From NCBI GenBank assembly GCA_014860355.1, contig JACZJV010000033.1, forward strand, positions 35,294-99,293: a DNA stretch of 64,000 nt, read 5' to 3'. Each line of letters opens with the position of its first letter. Positions within the stretch are counted from its first letter, which is position 1. Source of the DNA: Burkholderiales bacterium. Lineage in GTDB: Bacteria; Pseudomonadota; Gammaproteobacteria; Burkholderiales; SG8-39. Of the stretch, positions 26,589 to 38,790 are shown piece by piece. Both the position numbers and the translations under genes were made by a program. The notes beneath the pieces are model-generated. The model saw only the letters and a program-made list of their open reading frames with translations. It did no database searches and had not been told where the DNA came from.

Positions 26589-27129
26589 CCGGCGATCTGA
26601 TGGTGCTTGGTTCCACCAGCACCTGCTCCGCGCTATCGCCCAGCGAGATTTGACCTTCCTGTATGGTGCAATGCAGTTGCATATTGCGCTGCGCGAGCCT
26701 GGCCAGCGCCTGGCTCGAAGCCGCCGGCAGCGTGACCACGGTCAGGTTGGCGTTGCGCTCGAGCTTGCCGGCTATCTGATCCCACCAGATGGCGGCGCCC
26801 TGGCCGCCGTAGCTGTAGACGAATACCTCGCGCGCGCGGCCGCAGGCGCGGCGTATGCGCTTCTCGTCGGGCTGGCCTACGTCTATCCACAGTTCGATCG
26901 CGCCGGTCAGGTCCTTGCGCCACAAGTCGGGCTCGTCCTCCGTGCTCAGCCCTTTGCCGAATGCCAGGGTCTCGCCCGCGTGCAGCGCGTAGGCGAGCAG
27001 GCGCACCATCATGCGCTCGTCCGTCTCGGACGGGTGGCGGGCAATGGTGAGCGCGTGGTCGCGGTAATAGTTGCGATCCATGTCGGCGATCTGCAGCTCG
27101 GCTTTGAAAATGGTTGCCTTGAGGGCCAT
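26572..27129 (-). CDS. yaeQ: YaeQ family protein
   Basis: YaeQ-family protein of 185 residues, with the family start MALKATIFKAELQIADMDRNYY and the PD-(D/E)XK-like core (residues ~40-110: ERMMVRLLAYALHAG, DLTGAIELWIDVGQPDEKRIRRACGRA). E. coli YaeQ suppresses an rfaH defect in haemolysin transcription elongation, but the biochemical role is unknown. It is cytoplasmic and monocistronic, convergent with the small basic gene. Confidence 0.88.
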   Translation of the reverse strand: MALKATIFKAELQIADMDRNYYRDHALTIARHPSETDERMMVRLLAYALHAGETLAFGKGLSTEDEPDLWRKDLTGAIELWIDVGQPDEKRIRRACGRAREVFVYSYGGQGAAIWWDQIAGKLERNANLTVVTLPAASSQALARLAQRNMQLHCTIQEGQISLGDSAEQVLVEPSTIRSPVKPSR

Positions 27130-27215
27130 GGGGTCGCTACACTTTTTTCGGGAGTTCGGTCTTCGGGCCTACCCGGGTTCGAATCGGGCAGCTGTCGCCT
27201 CGAGTGCGTAGCCGG

Positions 27216-27247
27216 CGCAAAAAGGCAAACGGGGGCGCAAGCCCCCG
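27216..27247 (-). terminator. Terminator of the yciB-bolA-parvulin operon
   Basis: On the minus strand, CGGGGGC-TTGC-GCCCCCG is followed by a T-rich stretch (TTTGCCTTTTT), 34 bases past the parvulin stop codon. Confidence 0.75.
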
Positions 27248-27280
27248 CTGGTCCGGATACGCCGCCGGTTCGGGTCAGGC

Positions 27281-28075
27281 TTACTCGACCTTGGCTTTGG
27301 CGCGCAGGTCGGCCACCGCTTTCTGAAAAATCTGCTCCTGCATGCGCTCCTGGAGCTTGGGCTTGACCTGCTCGAAATCAGGAAAGACCGCCGGGCGTAC
27401 GTCTTCGAGTTCAATTACGTGCCAGCCGAACTGGGACTGCACCGGCGTCTCGGTGTGTTTGCCTTTTTCCAGTTTCACCATGGCATCGGAAAATGGTTTG
27501 ACAAAACCGCCCGGCGTATTCCAGTCCAGCTCGCCCCCCTGGTCCTTGGAGCCGGCATCCTTGGAGATTTTCGCCAGGTCGGCGAATTTTTCGCCTTTGC
27601 TCAGCTTATCGATGATCTCTTTCGCATCGGCCTCCTTTTCGACCAGGATGTGGCGCGCCTTGTATTCCTTGTCACCCCTCTGCGCCTTGATCTTTTCGTA
27701 TTCGGCTTTCAGCGTATCGTCGCTGACAGGGTGATTCTTCAGATAGTCGACATGAAAGGCCTGCGCCAGGATGTTGGCGCGCGCGAGTTCGATCTGGGCC
27801 AGGGTATCGGGGTTCTTGTTGATGCCCATGCGCTTGGCTTCCTGGTTGACCACTTCCAGCGTAATGAGGCTTTCGCGTATTGCCGTGCGCAGTTCCGGCG
27901 TGTCCTTGCGCCCCTGTGCCGTCTGGGCATGCACGATGGTGTCCACCCTGCTCTTGGGGATGGCGACGCCGTTGACGGTCGCGACCTTGGCGTTGGCGCC
28001 GGCGGTTTGTGCCAGGGCGAGGCCCGGCAGCGTAAGTGCGGCTGCCAGGACCAGGCGGGAGAGTGTGGGCTGCAT
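27281..28075 (-). CDS. Periplasmic parvulin-type peptidylprolyl isomerase (PpiC/SurA-like)
   Basis: Exported foldase of 264 residues. A signal peptide (MQPTLSRLVLAAALTLPGLALAQ) is followed by a SurA-N-like helical region, then a parvulin domain (about 140-235: YKARHILVEKEADAKEIIDKL, GGELDWNTPGGFVKPFSDA, SQFGWHVIELEDVR). The start at 28075 has AGAGGAACATCC as ribosome-binding site. It is third in the yciB-bolA-ppi cluster common in betaproteobacteria and ends at a good terminator. Confidence 0.92.
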   Translation of the reverse strand: MQPTLSRLVLAAALTLPGLALAQTAGANAKVATVNGVAIPKSRVDTIVHAQTAQGRKDTPELRTAIRESLITLEVVNQEAKRMGINKNPDTLAQIELARANILAQAFHVDYLKNHPVSDDTLKAEYEKIKAQRGDKEYKARHILVEKEADAKEIIDKLSKGEKFADLAKISKDAGSKDQGGELDWNTPGGFVKPFSDAMVKLEKGKHTETPVQSQFGWHVIELEDVRPAVFPDFEQVKPKLQERMQEQIFQKAVADLRAKAKVE

Positions 28076-28094
28076 GGATGTTCCTCTAGGTTTG

Positions 28095-28376
28095 TTAGGG
28101 TTGCGGAAGTTGTTGCGATTCTTCTGGGGCCAATGCGCGTATGGCGAGAGCATGGATCTGCTGCTGCATCATCGCACCTAGCGCGGCATAGACCAGGCGG
28201 TGCCGTGCGACCGTGTTCTTGCCGGAGAACTGTGGCGAAACGATGGTGAGCGAGTAATGGCCGCCGCCGCCCTTTGCGCCTTCATGTCCGGCGTGCAGGG
28301 CGCTGTCGTCCCTGATTTCCAGGTGGCTGGGCTGCAGCGCAGCCAGTTTTTGCTCGATGATCTGGGCGACATTCAT
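28095..28376 (-). CDS. BolA family protein
   Basis: BolA-like protein of 93 residues with the family core LEIRDDSALHAGH, HYSLTIVSPQFSGKNTVARHRLVYAALGAMM, including the conserved helix-turn-helix-like second half and the His near HALAIRALAP. BolA proteins pair with monothiol glutaredoxins in Fe-S sensing or trafficking. The start ATG at 28376 lies seven bases after the yciB stop and 28 residues before the family core. Confidence 0.9.
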   Translation of the reverse strand: MNVAQIIEQKLAALQPSHLEIRDDSALHAGHEGAKGGGGHYSLTIVSPQFSGKNTVARHRLVYAALGAMMQQQIHALAIRALAPEESQQLPQP

Positions 28377-28383
28377 GCGCGGC

Positions 28384-28923
28384 TCACTCGGTGTCTTTCT
28401 GTTCCACATACTTGGCCAGGAACAGGCCTTGCCCGATCACGAATGCGAGCATCAGGCCCATGCCGCCGAACAGCTTGAAATTGACCCAGGTGTCCGTAGG
28501 ATAGTTGAAGGCGACATACAGGTTGAGTATGCCCATGCAGGCGAAAAACCCGACCCAGCTGAAATTCAGCCTGTTCCAGGCCGGATCAGGCATCTGGATC
28601 TGCTCCCCGAGCATGGTGCGTATCAGGTTCTTGCGGAATACCAGCGCGCTTACGCTCAACACGGACGCGAATAGCCAGTACAGCACAGTCGGCTTCCACT
28701 TGATGAAGGTCTCGTCGTGCAACAACAAGGTGGCGCTGCCGAACACGACGATGATGGCCAGACTCACCCACAGCATCGTGTCGATCTTGCGCCCGCGCAG
28801 CCACAGCCAGCCGATCTGGGCAAAGCTGGCCGCGATCGCGACGCCGGTGGCGACGTATATCCCCTGCAATTTGAAGGCGATGAAGAACAGGATGACCGGA
28901 AACAGGTCGAACAGGAATTTCAT
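28384..28923 (-). CDS. yciB: Inner-membrane septation protein A (YciB)
   Basis: Integral membrane protein of 179 residues with five predicted helices. The N terminus [19 protein letters not shown] and the central [22 protein letters not shown] are characteristic of YciB/IspA. It is linked to cell-envelope synthesis and division through contacts with elongasome and divisome proteins. First gene of the operon with bolA and the parvulin gene. Confidence 0.93.
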   Translation of the reverse strand: MKFLFDLFPVILFFIAFKLQGIYVATGVAIAASFAQIGWLWLRGRKIDTMLWVSLAIIVVFGSATLLLHDETFIKWKPTVLYWLFASVLSVSALVFRKNLIRTMLGEQIQMPDPAWNRLNFSWVGFFACMGILNLYVAFNYPTDTWVNFKLFGGMGLMLAFVIGQGLFLAKYVEQKDTE

Positions 28924-29052
28924 GGGCGTGAATTATAACAGGCCGGGGTGCGCGCGCCGCCCGGACGCGATGGTGCACGGGGTCCGCCTGCGGCGCTAGT
29001 CGGGTCGCTTCCGCGGTTTCGGGCGGACGTTACAAGCCGTGGATTAATCAAA

Positions 29053-29445
29053 CTATTTCTCAAGCTTTAGGGCAGCGGAATTAATGCAGTAGCGCAGCCC
29101 GGTCGGCTCGGGTCCGTCGTCGAACACATGTCCCAGGTGGGCGTCGCAGTTGGCGCACATCGCCTCGGTGCGCAGCATCAAATGGCTGTAGTCCGCGGCG
29201 GTTTTCACCGCGTCCGGCGAGACGGGCTGCCAATAACTGGGCCAGCCGCTGCCGGAATCGAATTTGTGCGAGGCGTCGAACAAGGGCGATCCGCAGCAGA
29301 CGCAGTTGTAGCTGCCCGCTTCTTTGCAGTCGTTGTACTTGCCGCTGAAGGCAGCTTCGGTGGACTTGAGGCGGGTGACCCTGAATTGCTCGTCACTGAG
29401 TTGTTTGCGCCATTCGGCGCTGGATTTCACTGTTTTTGCGCTCAT
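29053..29445 (-). CDS. msrB: Peptide methionine-R-sulfoxide reductase
   Basis: Repairs the R-diastereomer of methionine sulfoxide. The 130-residue protein has the two zinc-binding CxxC pairs (YNCVCCGSP and [13 protein letters not shown]) and the catalytic RYCINSAAL near the C terminus. ATG 29445 fits the family start [21 protein letters not shown]. It is cytoplasmic with no signal peptide and stands alone, divergent from the AhpD-like gene. Confidence 0.95.
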   Translation of the reverse strand: MSAKTVKSSAEWRKQLSDEQFRVTRLKSTEAAFSGKYNDCKEAGSYNCVCCGSPLFDASHKFDSGSGWPSYWQPVSPDAVKTAADYSHLMLRTEAMCANCDAHLGHVFDDGPEPTGLRYCINSAALKLEK

Positions 29446-29580
29446 ATTGGTCTCGACTCTGCTGCCGTTTTGCCGATCAGCCGGAATCTGACAGGCGGAT
29501 TCATACATGGTTGCATTTCCCGGGTGAATTTCGCCTTACCGCCTTAGAATTGACGCGTCCCACAAACCAGGAGAACAAGC

Positions 29581-29982
29581 ATGCCCATGGTCAAGCTGGT
29601 CGAATACGATGGCGCCCCGCCCGAGGTCAAAGCCGTCTACGACGACATCATGACGACGCGCAAGACGGACTGGATCAACAATTTCTGGAAGACCCTGGCG
29701 AGCCACCCGCCTACCCTCAGGCGCATCTGGGCCGGGGTGAAGGAGGTGATGGCGCCCGGCAGGCTCGATCCCCTGACCAAGGAAATGATCTACGTCGCCG
29801 TGAGCGCCACCAACAACTGCGAGTACTGCATCCACTCCCACATCGCATCGGCGCGTGCCAAGGGCATGAGCGAGGAGATGCTGGGCGAGTTGCTGGCGGT
29901 CACGGGCATGGCCAACCAGACCAACCGCTTGGCCAACGGTTACCAGATCCCGGTGGATCCGCAGTTCAAGCTCGCTGTTTAG
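29581..29982 (+). CDS. Carboxymuconolactone decarboxylase/AhpD-like protein
   Basis: Protein of 133 residues of the AhpD-like alpha-helical family. The active-site motif NNCEYCIHSHIASARAKGM (about 78-97) contains the CxxC redox pair with the following His, as in alkylhydroperoxidases. It may act in peroxide defence; a decarboxylase role is less likely because no beta-ketoadipate genes are near. ATG 29581 follows CCAGGAGAACAAGC. The stop overlaps the convergent selO stop by four bases. Confidence 0.88.
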   Translation: MPMVKLVEYDGAPPEVKAVYDDIMTTRKTDWINNFWKTLASHPPTLRRIWAGVKEVMAPGRLDPLTKEMIYVAVSATNNCEYCIHSHIASARAKGMSEEMLGELLAVTGMANQTNRLANGYQIPVDPQFKLAV

Positions 29983-31472
29983 GACGAACAACTCACCGAA
30001 AGCGCCGACGCCCACGGCGGCGCGGGTTCGGCGTAGGCCTGCATCCGCGCGTGCTCGTCGTAAGGCCGCTGCAGCACCTGCATCAGGCGTTCGATCCCGC
30101 CGTAGTCGCGCTCGTCCGCAGCTTTGCGTATGGCTGTCTCCGCGAGGTAATTGCGCAGCACGTACTTGGGGTTGACCCGGTTCATGCGCGATTTGCGCCC
30201 GGCGTCCACGCTGGCCTCGAGCGCGAGGCGCAGGCGGTAGCGCCCGGCCCAGGCGCCATAGCTTGCGCTCTGTGCGAACAACTCGGCCAGGGGCGCGTTA
30301 TCGGCGTGCGGAGCGGAACTGAAATCGCCCAGGCGGCGGAAAAACGTGGTGTAGTCGGCACGGCTGTCGTGCAGCAGCTTGAGCGTGTCCTGCAGCAGCG
30401 CCGCGTCCCCGGCCTGCTCCGATGCGAGTCCGAGTTTTGCGCGCATGAGGCGCAAGTAGCCCTGTTCGAATTCCGGCTCGTACTCGTGCAGAGCCGCCTC
30501 GGCGTCCTCCATTTCCATCAGCGACAGCAGCGCCTCGGCCAGGCAATAAAGGTTCCAGTGGGCGATGCGCGGCTGCATGTTGTAGGCGTAGCGGCCGCCG
30601 TCGTCCGAATGGTTGCACACGTGAGCCCAGTTGTAGCCCTCCATGAAGCCGTAGGGGCCGTAGTCGATGGTGAGTCCGAGTATGGACATGTTGTCGGTGT
30701 TCATCACGCCATGGCAAAAACCCACGGCTTGCCATTGCGCGACCAGCCTCGCCGTGCGCGCTATGACTTCACGCAGCAGCGCCAGATGGGGCGCGCGCGC
30801 CTCGCGCAGCTGCGGGTAATGCTGGTCGATGACGTAATCGGCCAGCGTCCTGACATGCTCTTGCTGGCCGCGGGAGGCAAACAGCTCGAACGTACCGAAG
30901 CGCACATGGCTGGGCGCCACGCGCGTGAGCACGGCTGCAGATTCGACACTTTCGCGTATCACCGGCTGGTCGCTGCCGACGATGGCGAGCGCACGTGTGC
31001 TGGGTATCCCCAGCGCATGCATGGCCTCGGAAGCGAGGTATTCGCGTATGCAGGAGCGCAGCACGGCGCGGCCGTCGCCCATGCGCGAGTAGGGGGTCCG
31101 GCCAGAGCCCTTGAGTTGCAGGTCCCAGCGCCCCAGCGCGCCGCTCGCTTCACCGAGCAGGATGGCGCGGCCGTCGCCGAGCTGCGGCACGAACACGCCG
31201 AACTGATGGCCGGCGTACACGGCGGCGAGCGGATCGAAACCCGGCAGCAGGCGGTTGCCGCAGAAAATTTCGGCGAATTCGCTGCGTGCGGCCTCGCTGT
31301 GGGCCAGTCCGATCAGCTCGGCCGCCGCCGGGTTGAAGGCGACCAGATAGGGTTCGGGCAGCGGCGTGGGGGACAGCCGGGTATGGAAGTCCTGCGGCAG
31401 GCGGCCGTAGCGGTTGTCGAAGCGCAGTTCCTCCAGCCTGAGGGCGCCGAGTTCAGCCCTCGCGGTATTCAC
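29979..31472 (-). CDS. selO: Protein adenylyltransferase SelO (YdiU)
   Basis: SelO pseudokinase-fold enzyme of 497 residues that AMPylates protein Ser/Thr/Tyr residues and is linked to redox homeostasis. Family motifs are visible: VYAGHQFGVFVPQLGDGRAILLGE, LKGSGRTPYSRMGDGRAVLRSCIREYLASEAM, FCHGVMNTDNMSILGLTIDYGPYGFME and CNHSDDGGRYAYNMQP. The C terminus ends VSCSS; bacterial SelO often has a C-terminal cysteine, while the selenocysteine is found in the eukaryotic form. It overlaps the upstream enoyl-CoA hydratase-like gene by 20 bases. Confidence 0.93.
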   Translation of the reverse strand: MNTARAELGALRLEELRFDNRYGRLPQDFHTRLSPTPLPEPYLVAFNPAAAELIGLAHSEAARSEFAEIFCGNRLLPGFDPLAAVYAGHQFGVFVPQLGDGRAILLGEASGALGRWDLQLKGSGRTPYSRMGDGRAVLRSCIREYLASEAMHALGIPSTRALAIVGSDQPVIRESVESAAVLTRVAPSHVRFGTFELFASRGQQEHVRTLADYVIDQHYPQLREARAPHLALLREVIARTARLVAQWQAVGFCHGVMNTDNMSILGLTIDYGPYGFMEGYNWAHVCNHSDDGGRYAYNMQPRIAHWNLYCLAEALLSLMEMEDAEAALHEYEPEFEQGYLRLMRAKLGLASEQAGDAALLQDTLKLLHDSRADYTTFFRRLGDFSSAPHADNAPLAELFAQSASYGAWAGRYRLRLALEASVDAGRKSRMNRVNPKYVLRNYLAETAIRKAADERDYGGIERLMQVLQRPYDEHARMQAYAEPAPPWASALSVSCSS

Positions 31473-32172
31473 GTATGCGCTCCTTCAAGCCGGGTTCGGA
31501 CGCGGAGCGTACCAGATCGGCGAGGTCCGCGGCGCGCGTGTCGATTACGGTCGCGGCATGCATTCTGGCGGCGGCCGCGGGCGAGAGCTGCTGCGCCTCG
31601 GCAGCGGCATCTACGACCAGCGCCGGCCAGGTCTCGGGCGCAGCGATCTCGTGCAGGAAGCCGCTGCGCAATCCCTCGTCGGCGCCGAAGGTCTTGCTCG
31701 ACGCCAGCAGCATGCGCGCGCGATCGCCGCCGATGCGCGCAGCGAGGCGGCGCGTGCCCAGTTGCAGGCCGAATTTCAGTCCGGGCATGCGAAACTGCGC
31801 AGCAGGCGCGGCGACGCGGCTGCCGCAGGCGAGGACGAGGTCCACGCCCGCGCCGAAATTCTTGCCGTGGGCCAGCGCCAGCGTGGCGTAGGGCGCGTGG
31901 TACAGCGACTGCAGCAGGGACTCGATGCGCACGAAGCGCAGCAGCAGATCGCCCGCACTCGCGTCCTCGAAGCCGCCAAAATCGAAGCCGGCGCAAAAAT
32001 TCCGGCCCTCGCCCTTGATCACCAGCAGTCGCGTGCCGTCGTGCTGCGCGGCGTCGACAGCGGCGAGCAGCGCATCCACCAAAACGGCGTCGAGCGCGTT
32101 GGCCTTTTCCGGCCGGTTCAGCGCCAGCACGGTGACGGCGGCGGTTTTCTCAATCAGCAGCTGGTCGCTCAT
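31453..32172 (-). CDS. Enoyl-CoA hydratase/isomerase family protein
   Basis: Crotonase-superfamily protein of 239 residues. The CoA-binding/oxyanion segments are FCAGFDFGGFED (about 57-68) and HGKNFGAGVDLVLAC (~102-116). The motif is less canonical than in the 4136 gene, so specificity is uncertain. The gene overlaps selO on the same strand and is probably transcribed with it. The TRIC gene diverges upstream. Confidence 0.8.
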   Translation of the reverse strand: MSDQLLIEKTAAVTVLALNRPEKANALDAVLVDALLAAVDAAQHDGTRLLVIKGEGRNFCAGFDFGGFEDASAGDLLLRFVRIESLLQSLYHAPYATLALAHGKNFGAGVDLVLACGSRVAAPAAQFRMPGLKFGLQLGTRRLAARIGGDRARMLLASSKTFGADEGLRSGFLHEIAAPETWPALVVDAAAEAQQLSPAAAARMHAATVIDTRAADLADLVRSASEPGLKERIREYREG

Positions 32173-32260
32173 GGGATACTTGAAACGGGTTTTGACAGGT
32201 TCGAAGGTCTCTTCCTTTTAGAATACCATCCCTCAACCAGACTACAGATGGAGTTTGATC

Positions 32261-32872
32261 ATGGGCGAACCCGTCTATGTAATTGTCATGATCGCGGTGG
32301 CGGTAAGCGCGATTACCGGGGTGCTGGAGGCAGGGCGCAAGCCCATCGACCTGTTCGGCGTGGTGCTGGTCGCGCTGACTTCGGCCCTGGGCGGGGGCAC
32401 GATACGCGATCTGCTGCTGGCGCGGCCGGTATTCTGGGTGGCGGACCAGACTTACCTGGCGGCTGCAATCGCTGCGGGCGTGGCGGCCTTCGTGCTGGTG
32501 CGCCTGGTGCGCCTGCCGGCCAATCTGTTCCTGCTGCCCGACGCGCTCGGACTCGCGCTGTTCACGGTAATAGGCACCCAGGCCGCTCTGAGTTATGGCG
32601 CGCCGTGGTTCGTCGCCACCTTTCTCGGCCTGGTCACGGGCGTATTCGGCGGGGTGCTGCGCGACATCCTGTGCAACGAGGTACCGCTGGTATTTGCCGG
32701 AGAACTCTACGCGACGGCTTCCTGGGCCGGCGCCGCGGTGTTCATCGCACTGTTGCATGCCGGAATCCCGGGCACGATCTCGAGTTCGCTCGCGATCGCG
32801 GCGATTTTCCTGCTCCGCGCCGCCGCCATACGCTGGCACCTGACTTTGCCGAGCTTTGCCGCAAAGTCCTGA
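32261..32872 (+). CDS. Trimeric intracellular cation channel family protein (UPF0126, YicG-like)
   Basis: Inner-membrane protein of 203 residues made of two repeated three-helix units. Each has the glycine-rich kink: ALGGGTIRDLLLARPVFWV (~43-61) in the first and TGVFGGVLRDILCNEVPLVF (~127-146) in the second, the hallmark of bacterial TRIC channels (formerly UPF0126). It probably conducts K+ or other monovalent cations. ATG 32261 is preceded by GGAGTTTGATC. A start two codons earlier is possible. Confidence 0.9.
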   Translation: MGEPVYVIVMIAVAVSAITGVLEAGRKPIDLFGVVLVALTSALGGGTIRDLLLARPVFWVADQTYLAAAIAAGVAAFVLVRLVRLPANLFLLPDALGLALFTVIGTQAALSYGAPWFVATFLGLVTGVFGGVLRDILCNEVPLVFAGELYATASWAGAAVFIALLHAGIPGTISSSLAIAAIFLLRAAAIRWHLTLPSFAAKS

Positions 32873-32917
32873 AAGCGCAGCAGGGCAGGCAGTGTCCGGG
32901 GCCGAGGGTCGGCAGCG

Positions 32918-34132
32918 TCAATATGTCTCTACGTGGTAGCGGCTCGCCGCCTTGAGTTCGGGCAGCACGCTCGACCAATCCATGCCGTGCTTGCGGCAGA
33001 CGTCGGCGAAGGCCTGGTCCACACCGGTTTCCATCGCCTTCAGGCCGCAGATGTAGATGTAGCTGTTTTCGTCCCTGAGCAGGCGCGCAAGTTCGTCGCC
33101 GCGTGCACGGATCAGGTCCTGCACGTATTGCTTGGGCTGGTCCGGCTGGCGCGAATACGCCAGATTTACCTTGATCAGTTCCTTCGGCAGTTTCATCAGG
33201 GGCCCGCAGTAGGGCAGTTCGCCCGGCGTGCGCGCGCCGAAGAACAGCCACAGCTCGCCGCCTTCCTTGAGCCCCATGCGCCGGCGGCGGCGTTCGGTCA
33301 TGGCGCGCATCGGCGCAGACCCGGTGCCGGTGCAGATCATGATAATGCTGGACCCCGGGTGGTTGGGCATGAGAAAGCTCGAGCCGTAGGGCCCGACTAC
33401 GCTCACTTTTTCGCCCTTCTTGAGGTCGCACAGGTAGTTGGAAGCGAGTCCGCGCACCGGCTTTCCGTCGCGGTCCGAGCTCACGCGTTTGACCGTCAGC
33501 GAAAGATTGTTGTAGTCCGGGCGCTCGCCGTTGCGCGGGCTGGCGATCGAGTAGAGCCGGATATGGTGGGGCTTGCCGGCCGCGTCCACGCCCGGCGGAA
33601 CGATGCCCAGCGACTGCCCCTCGAGCACCGGAAACGCAGTGGCGCCGAAGTCGAGCACGATGTGGTGGATTTCGTTGGATGTGTCCTCCGCGGTGAGGCG
33701 GTAGTTGCCGGCCACGGTCGCGACCGCCGGCCGCGCCAGGGTGTAAAGATTGAGATAGGGATGCGCCGCCGACCACGGCGGGGTCGCCGGCCCGCCCTGG
33801 CCCTGGGTGGCGATGTCGGTGATGCGCTGCACTTCCTCGGGCAACTCGCTGTCGCCGGCCACCTCGGGTGCGGTGTCGGGTGGCAGCGTGTCCCAGCTAA
33901 ACTGCTCGTCCAGGCTGAACGGCTGCGCCACGCGGCGCCAGTTGTCGATGGCGCCGGTCGGGCAGGGCGAGATGCAGTCGTTGCAGACATTGCACAACTC
34001 GAACTTGACCACGTAATTGCGGCCGTCGTGGGTGACCGCATCGACCGGACAGCTCTCCTCGCAGGTATTGCAGCGGATGCAGATCTCCGGATCGATGAGG
34101 TGCTGGCGCTTCATCTCGGCCGGAGCATTCAT
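32918..34132 (-). CDS. boxA: Benzoyl-CoA oxygenase reductase component BoxA
   Basis: NADPH-dependent flavo-iron-sulfur reductase that supplies electrons to the BoxB epoxidase. The N terminus has two 4Fe-4S ferredoxin motifs, [12 protein letters not shown] and [12 protein letters not shown], followed from about residue 125 by a ferredoxin-NADP reductase module ([14 protein letters not shown] for [17 protein letters not shown] for [17 protein letters not shown]). Length 404 is typical. ATG 34132 overlaps the TGA of a short upstream ORF that copies the start of boxA (34129-34242). Last gene of boxC-boxB-boxA on this strand. Confidence 0.95.
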   Translation of the reverse strand: MNAPAEMKRQHLIDPEICIRCNTCEESCPVDAVTHDGRNYVVKFELCNVCNDCISPCPTGAIDNWRRVAQPFSLDEQFSWDTLPPDTAPEVAGDSELPEEVQRITDIATQGQGGPATPPWSAAHPYLNLYTLARPAVATVAGNYRLTAEDTSNEIHHIVLDFGATAFPVLEGQSLGIVPPGVDAAGKPHHIRLYSIASPRNGERPDYNNLSLTVKRVSSDRDGKPVRGLASNYLCDLKKGEKVSVVGPYGSSFLMPNHPGSSIIMICTGTGSAPMRAMTERRRRRMGLKEGGELWLFFGARTPGELPYCGPLMKLPKELIKVNLAYSRQPDQPKQYVQDLIRARGDELARLLRDENSYIYICGLKAMETGVDQAFADVCRKHGMDWSSVLPELKAASRYHVETY

Positions 34133-34242
34133 GGAAAGCACCTCATCGCTGACATGGGGGATTTACAAGGGGGCGTGCCCCCTTGTTCGTCGACGGACGG
34201 ATCGATGAGGTGCTGGCGCTTGAGTTCGCCCGGTGCGTTCAT
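34129..34242 (-). other. Short upstream ORF that duplicates the start of boxA
   Basis: The reading frame from ATG 34242 encodes 37 residues beginning [15 protein letters not shown], nearly the same as BoxA's [15 protein letters not shown]. It ends at a TGA that overlaps the boxA ATG (ATGA). The distance between the two starts is 110 bases, so the frames differ. It looks like a partial tandem duplication of the gene's 5' end that now may act as a leader peptide, giving translational coupling. A GC-rich palindrome lies inside it. Confidence 0.6.
34165..34186. other. Perfect stem-loop in the boxB-boxA gap
   Basis: Two perfect 10-base arms, ACAAGGGGGC and GCCCCCTTGT, are separated by only two bases. 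There is no T-run, so it may be an mRNA processing or attenuation hairpin between boxB and boxA, or a protein-binding palindrome. Confidence 0.6.
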
Positions 34243-34262
34243 TTCTTCCAAATCTCTAAGCT

Positions 34263-35687
<1,425 letters not shown>

Positions 35688-35780
35688 GTTGTAGCTCCTG
35701 TACGTCGCGACCTGGGTCGCGTCTTTCAATGTTCCACGGATGTTGCATAAGACCCATGCCGTCTTTGGTTTTTACCATAC

Positions 35781-35936
35781 CCGCGTTCCTGAACGGGTGC
35801 GCTTTTCATCCGTTCAGAAAACGCGGTTGGCGCGCGCAGCGCGCAGGTATTGGCAAAACCCGCACGGACGAAAAGCCGTCCGTGCGGATCGCCGAATGCG
35901 CGCGGATGACGAATCCATCCGCGCGCAATCGGCGAT
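35781..35936. repeat. Multi-hairpin dispersed repeat, copy 1
   Basis: Three stem-loops in a row: (I) CTGAACGGGTG/CATCCGTTCAG (35789-35817) with flanking CCGCGTT/AACGCGG; (III) CCGCACGGAC/GTCCGTGCGG (35860-35887); and (II) two 21-base arms with one mismatch (35887-35907 and 35916-35936). Between I and III is GTTGGCGCGCGCAGCGCGCA. The same modules occur, in another order, at 43,519-43,700. Confidence 0.75.
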
Positions 35937-35973
35937 CGCTATCGAAGCCTTTTTATTCATTTTGAAACAGACT

Positions 35974-37653
<1,680 letters not shown>

Positions 37654-37825
37654 GCTTTCTCCTGGTTCGAGATCCGGTAAGGCTAGGAGGGTATGCCGGT
37701 CCTCGCGCTTCCGAAAGTCAGATCGTAGCAAAATGAACCTTGCCGCGGATCCAAAGATTTCGTTAATAAAAAGAGGAGATGTCCCCCCGAGGGAGCTTGC
37801 CCCGGAGCGTATCTCCGCGAACTTC

Positions 37826-38713
37826 CTAGGCTGCAACTGCCTTGCGTAGTTCCTGCAGGCTGCGCGTCACGCTTTTGCGCGCGGTATCTATGGTCACTTC
37901 CGCGCGTCCGTACAGCGCGTTGCGGCCGCGCAGGATGCGGTGCAGGTCTTCCATCGCCTCCAGATTGCCGGTCATCGGCCGGGTGTCCCCCTGGGCCAGC
38001 ACGCGCGCCATATGCTCTTCGGGCTGGGCTTTGAGCCAGACCGTGCGGCAGGTCGAGAGCAGCAGGTCGTAGGTACCGGGTTCGGAGACGATGGAGCCGC
38101 CGGTGGCGATGACCGCGCGCTCATTGTTCTTGATTACTTTCTCCAGGCAGCGCCGCTCGTAGCGGCGATAGCCGGCCTGGCCGTAGAGCAGGAAAATTTC
38201 CGACAGGCTGGTCCCGGCCTCGCGCTCGACTTCGCGGTCGAGTTCGATGAAGGGTACTTCCAGTTCGCTCGCCAGGCGGCTGCCCAGGGTGGACTTGCCC
38301 GCGCCGCGCAGCCCGATCAATGCGATACGCTTCACGCGCTCGGTATGCGCAGTTCCGAAATCGCGCAACAAGCGCGAGCGCACCTGCGCAAGTCTGTGCG
38401 CCGGAAGCCGCTGCAGGAACTGCCAGATCAGCGCAAGCTCCATCGGTTGCTCCGACGCCTGCTGCAGGAACTCGGCCGGCGACAGATTCAGGGCCGTGGC
38501 GACTTTCTGCAGCAGCAGCACCGATACATTGCCCTGACCGGATTCGAGCTGTGCAAGATAGCGTTCGGAAACACCGGAGTCGTGCGCCAGAATCTTGCGC
38601 GTCATGCCGCGGCGCGCGCGGGCGTCGCGTACGCGTTCGCCCAGCACGCGCAGGAAGGCCATGTCCGCCGCGGCGGTCTGACTGGTTCTTTGCGGAGTAT
38701 CGCGTGCGCCCAT
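37826..38713 (-). CDS. boxR: BoxR/BzdR-type regulator: XRE helix-turn-helix plus shikimate-kinase-like domain
   Basis: Benzoyl-CoA-responsive repressor of the box genes, 295 residues. N-terminal XRE helix-turn-helix (residues ~22-80: LGERVRDARARRGMTRKILAHDSGVSERYLAQLESGQG), then a shikimate-kinase-like effector domain with Walker A GLRGAGKST and DREVEREAG. I prefer ATG 38713: the longer reading from 38764 would run through the TGCA-containing operator and promoter region. The divergent binding-protein gene starts at 38837. Identity is by architecture and box context. Confidence 0.92.
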   Translation of the reverse strand: MGARDTPQRTSQTAAADMAFLRVLGERVRDARARRGMTRKILAHDSGVSERYLAQLESGQGNVSVLLLQKVATALNLSPAEFLQQASEQPMELALIWQFLQRLPAHRLAQVRSRLLRDFGTAHTERVKRIALIGLRGAGKSTLGSRLASELEVPFIELDREVEREAGTSLSEIFLLYGQAGYRRYERRCLEKVIKNNERAVIATGGSIVSEPGTYDLLLSTCRTVWLKAQPEEHMARVLAQGDTRPMTGNLEAMEDLHRILRGRNALYGRAEVTIDTARKSVTRSLQELRKAVAA

Positions 38714-38729
38714 CGCGGTTTTTGTGTCC

Positions 38730-38790
38730 TGCAATATAATGCTTGAAAAATAATATTTGGGCATTATAATGCAGTTTCGCGAATTGGCAA
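38730..38790. promoter_or_regulatory. Divergent boxR/binding-protein promoters with BoxR-type operators
   Basis: An inverted pair of near-identical 13-mers, TGCAATATAATGC (38730-38742) and GCATTATAATGCA (38761-38773), contains TGCA, the known BzdR-type recognition core. On the plus strand TTGAAA (38743-38748) and TATAAT (38765-38770) form a promoter with a 16-base spacer. On the minus strand TTGCCA (38785-38790) and TATAAT (38763-38768) form one for boxR. Operator and promoters overlap, which fits repression relieved by benzoyl-CoA. Confidence 0.65.
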
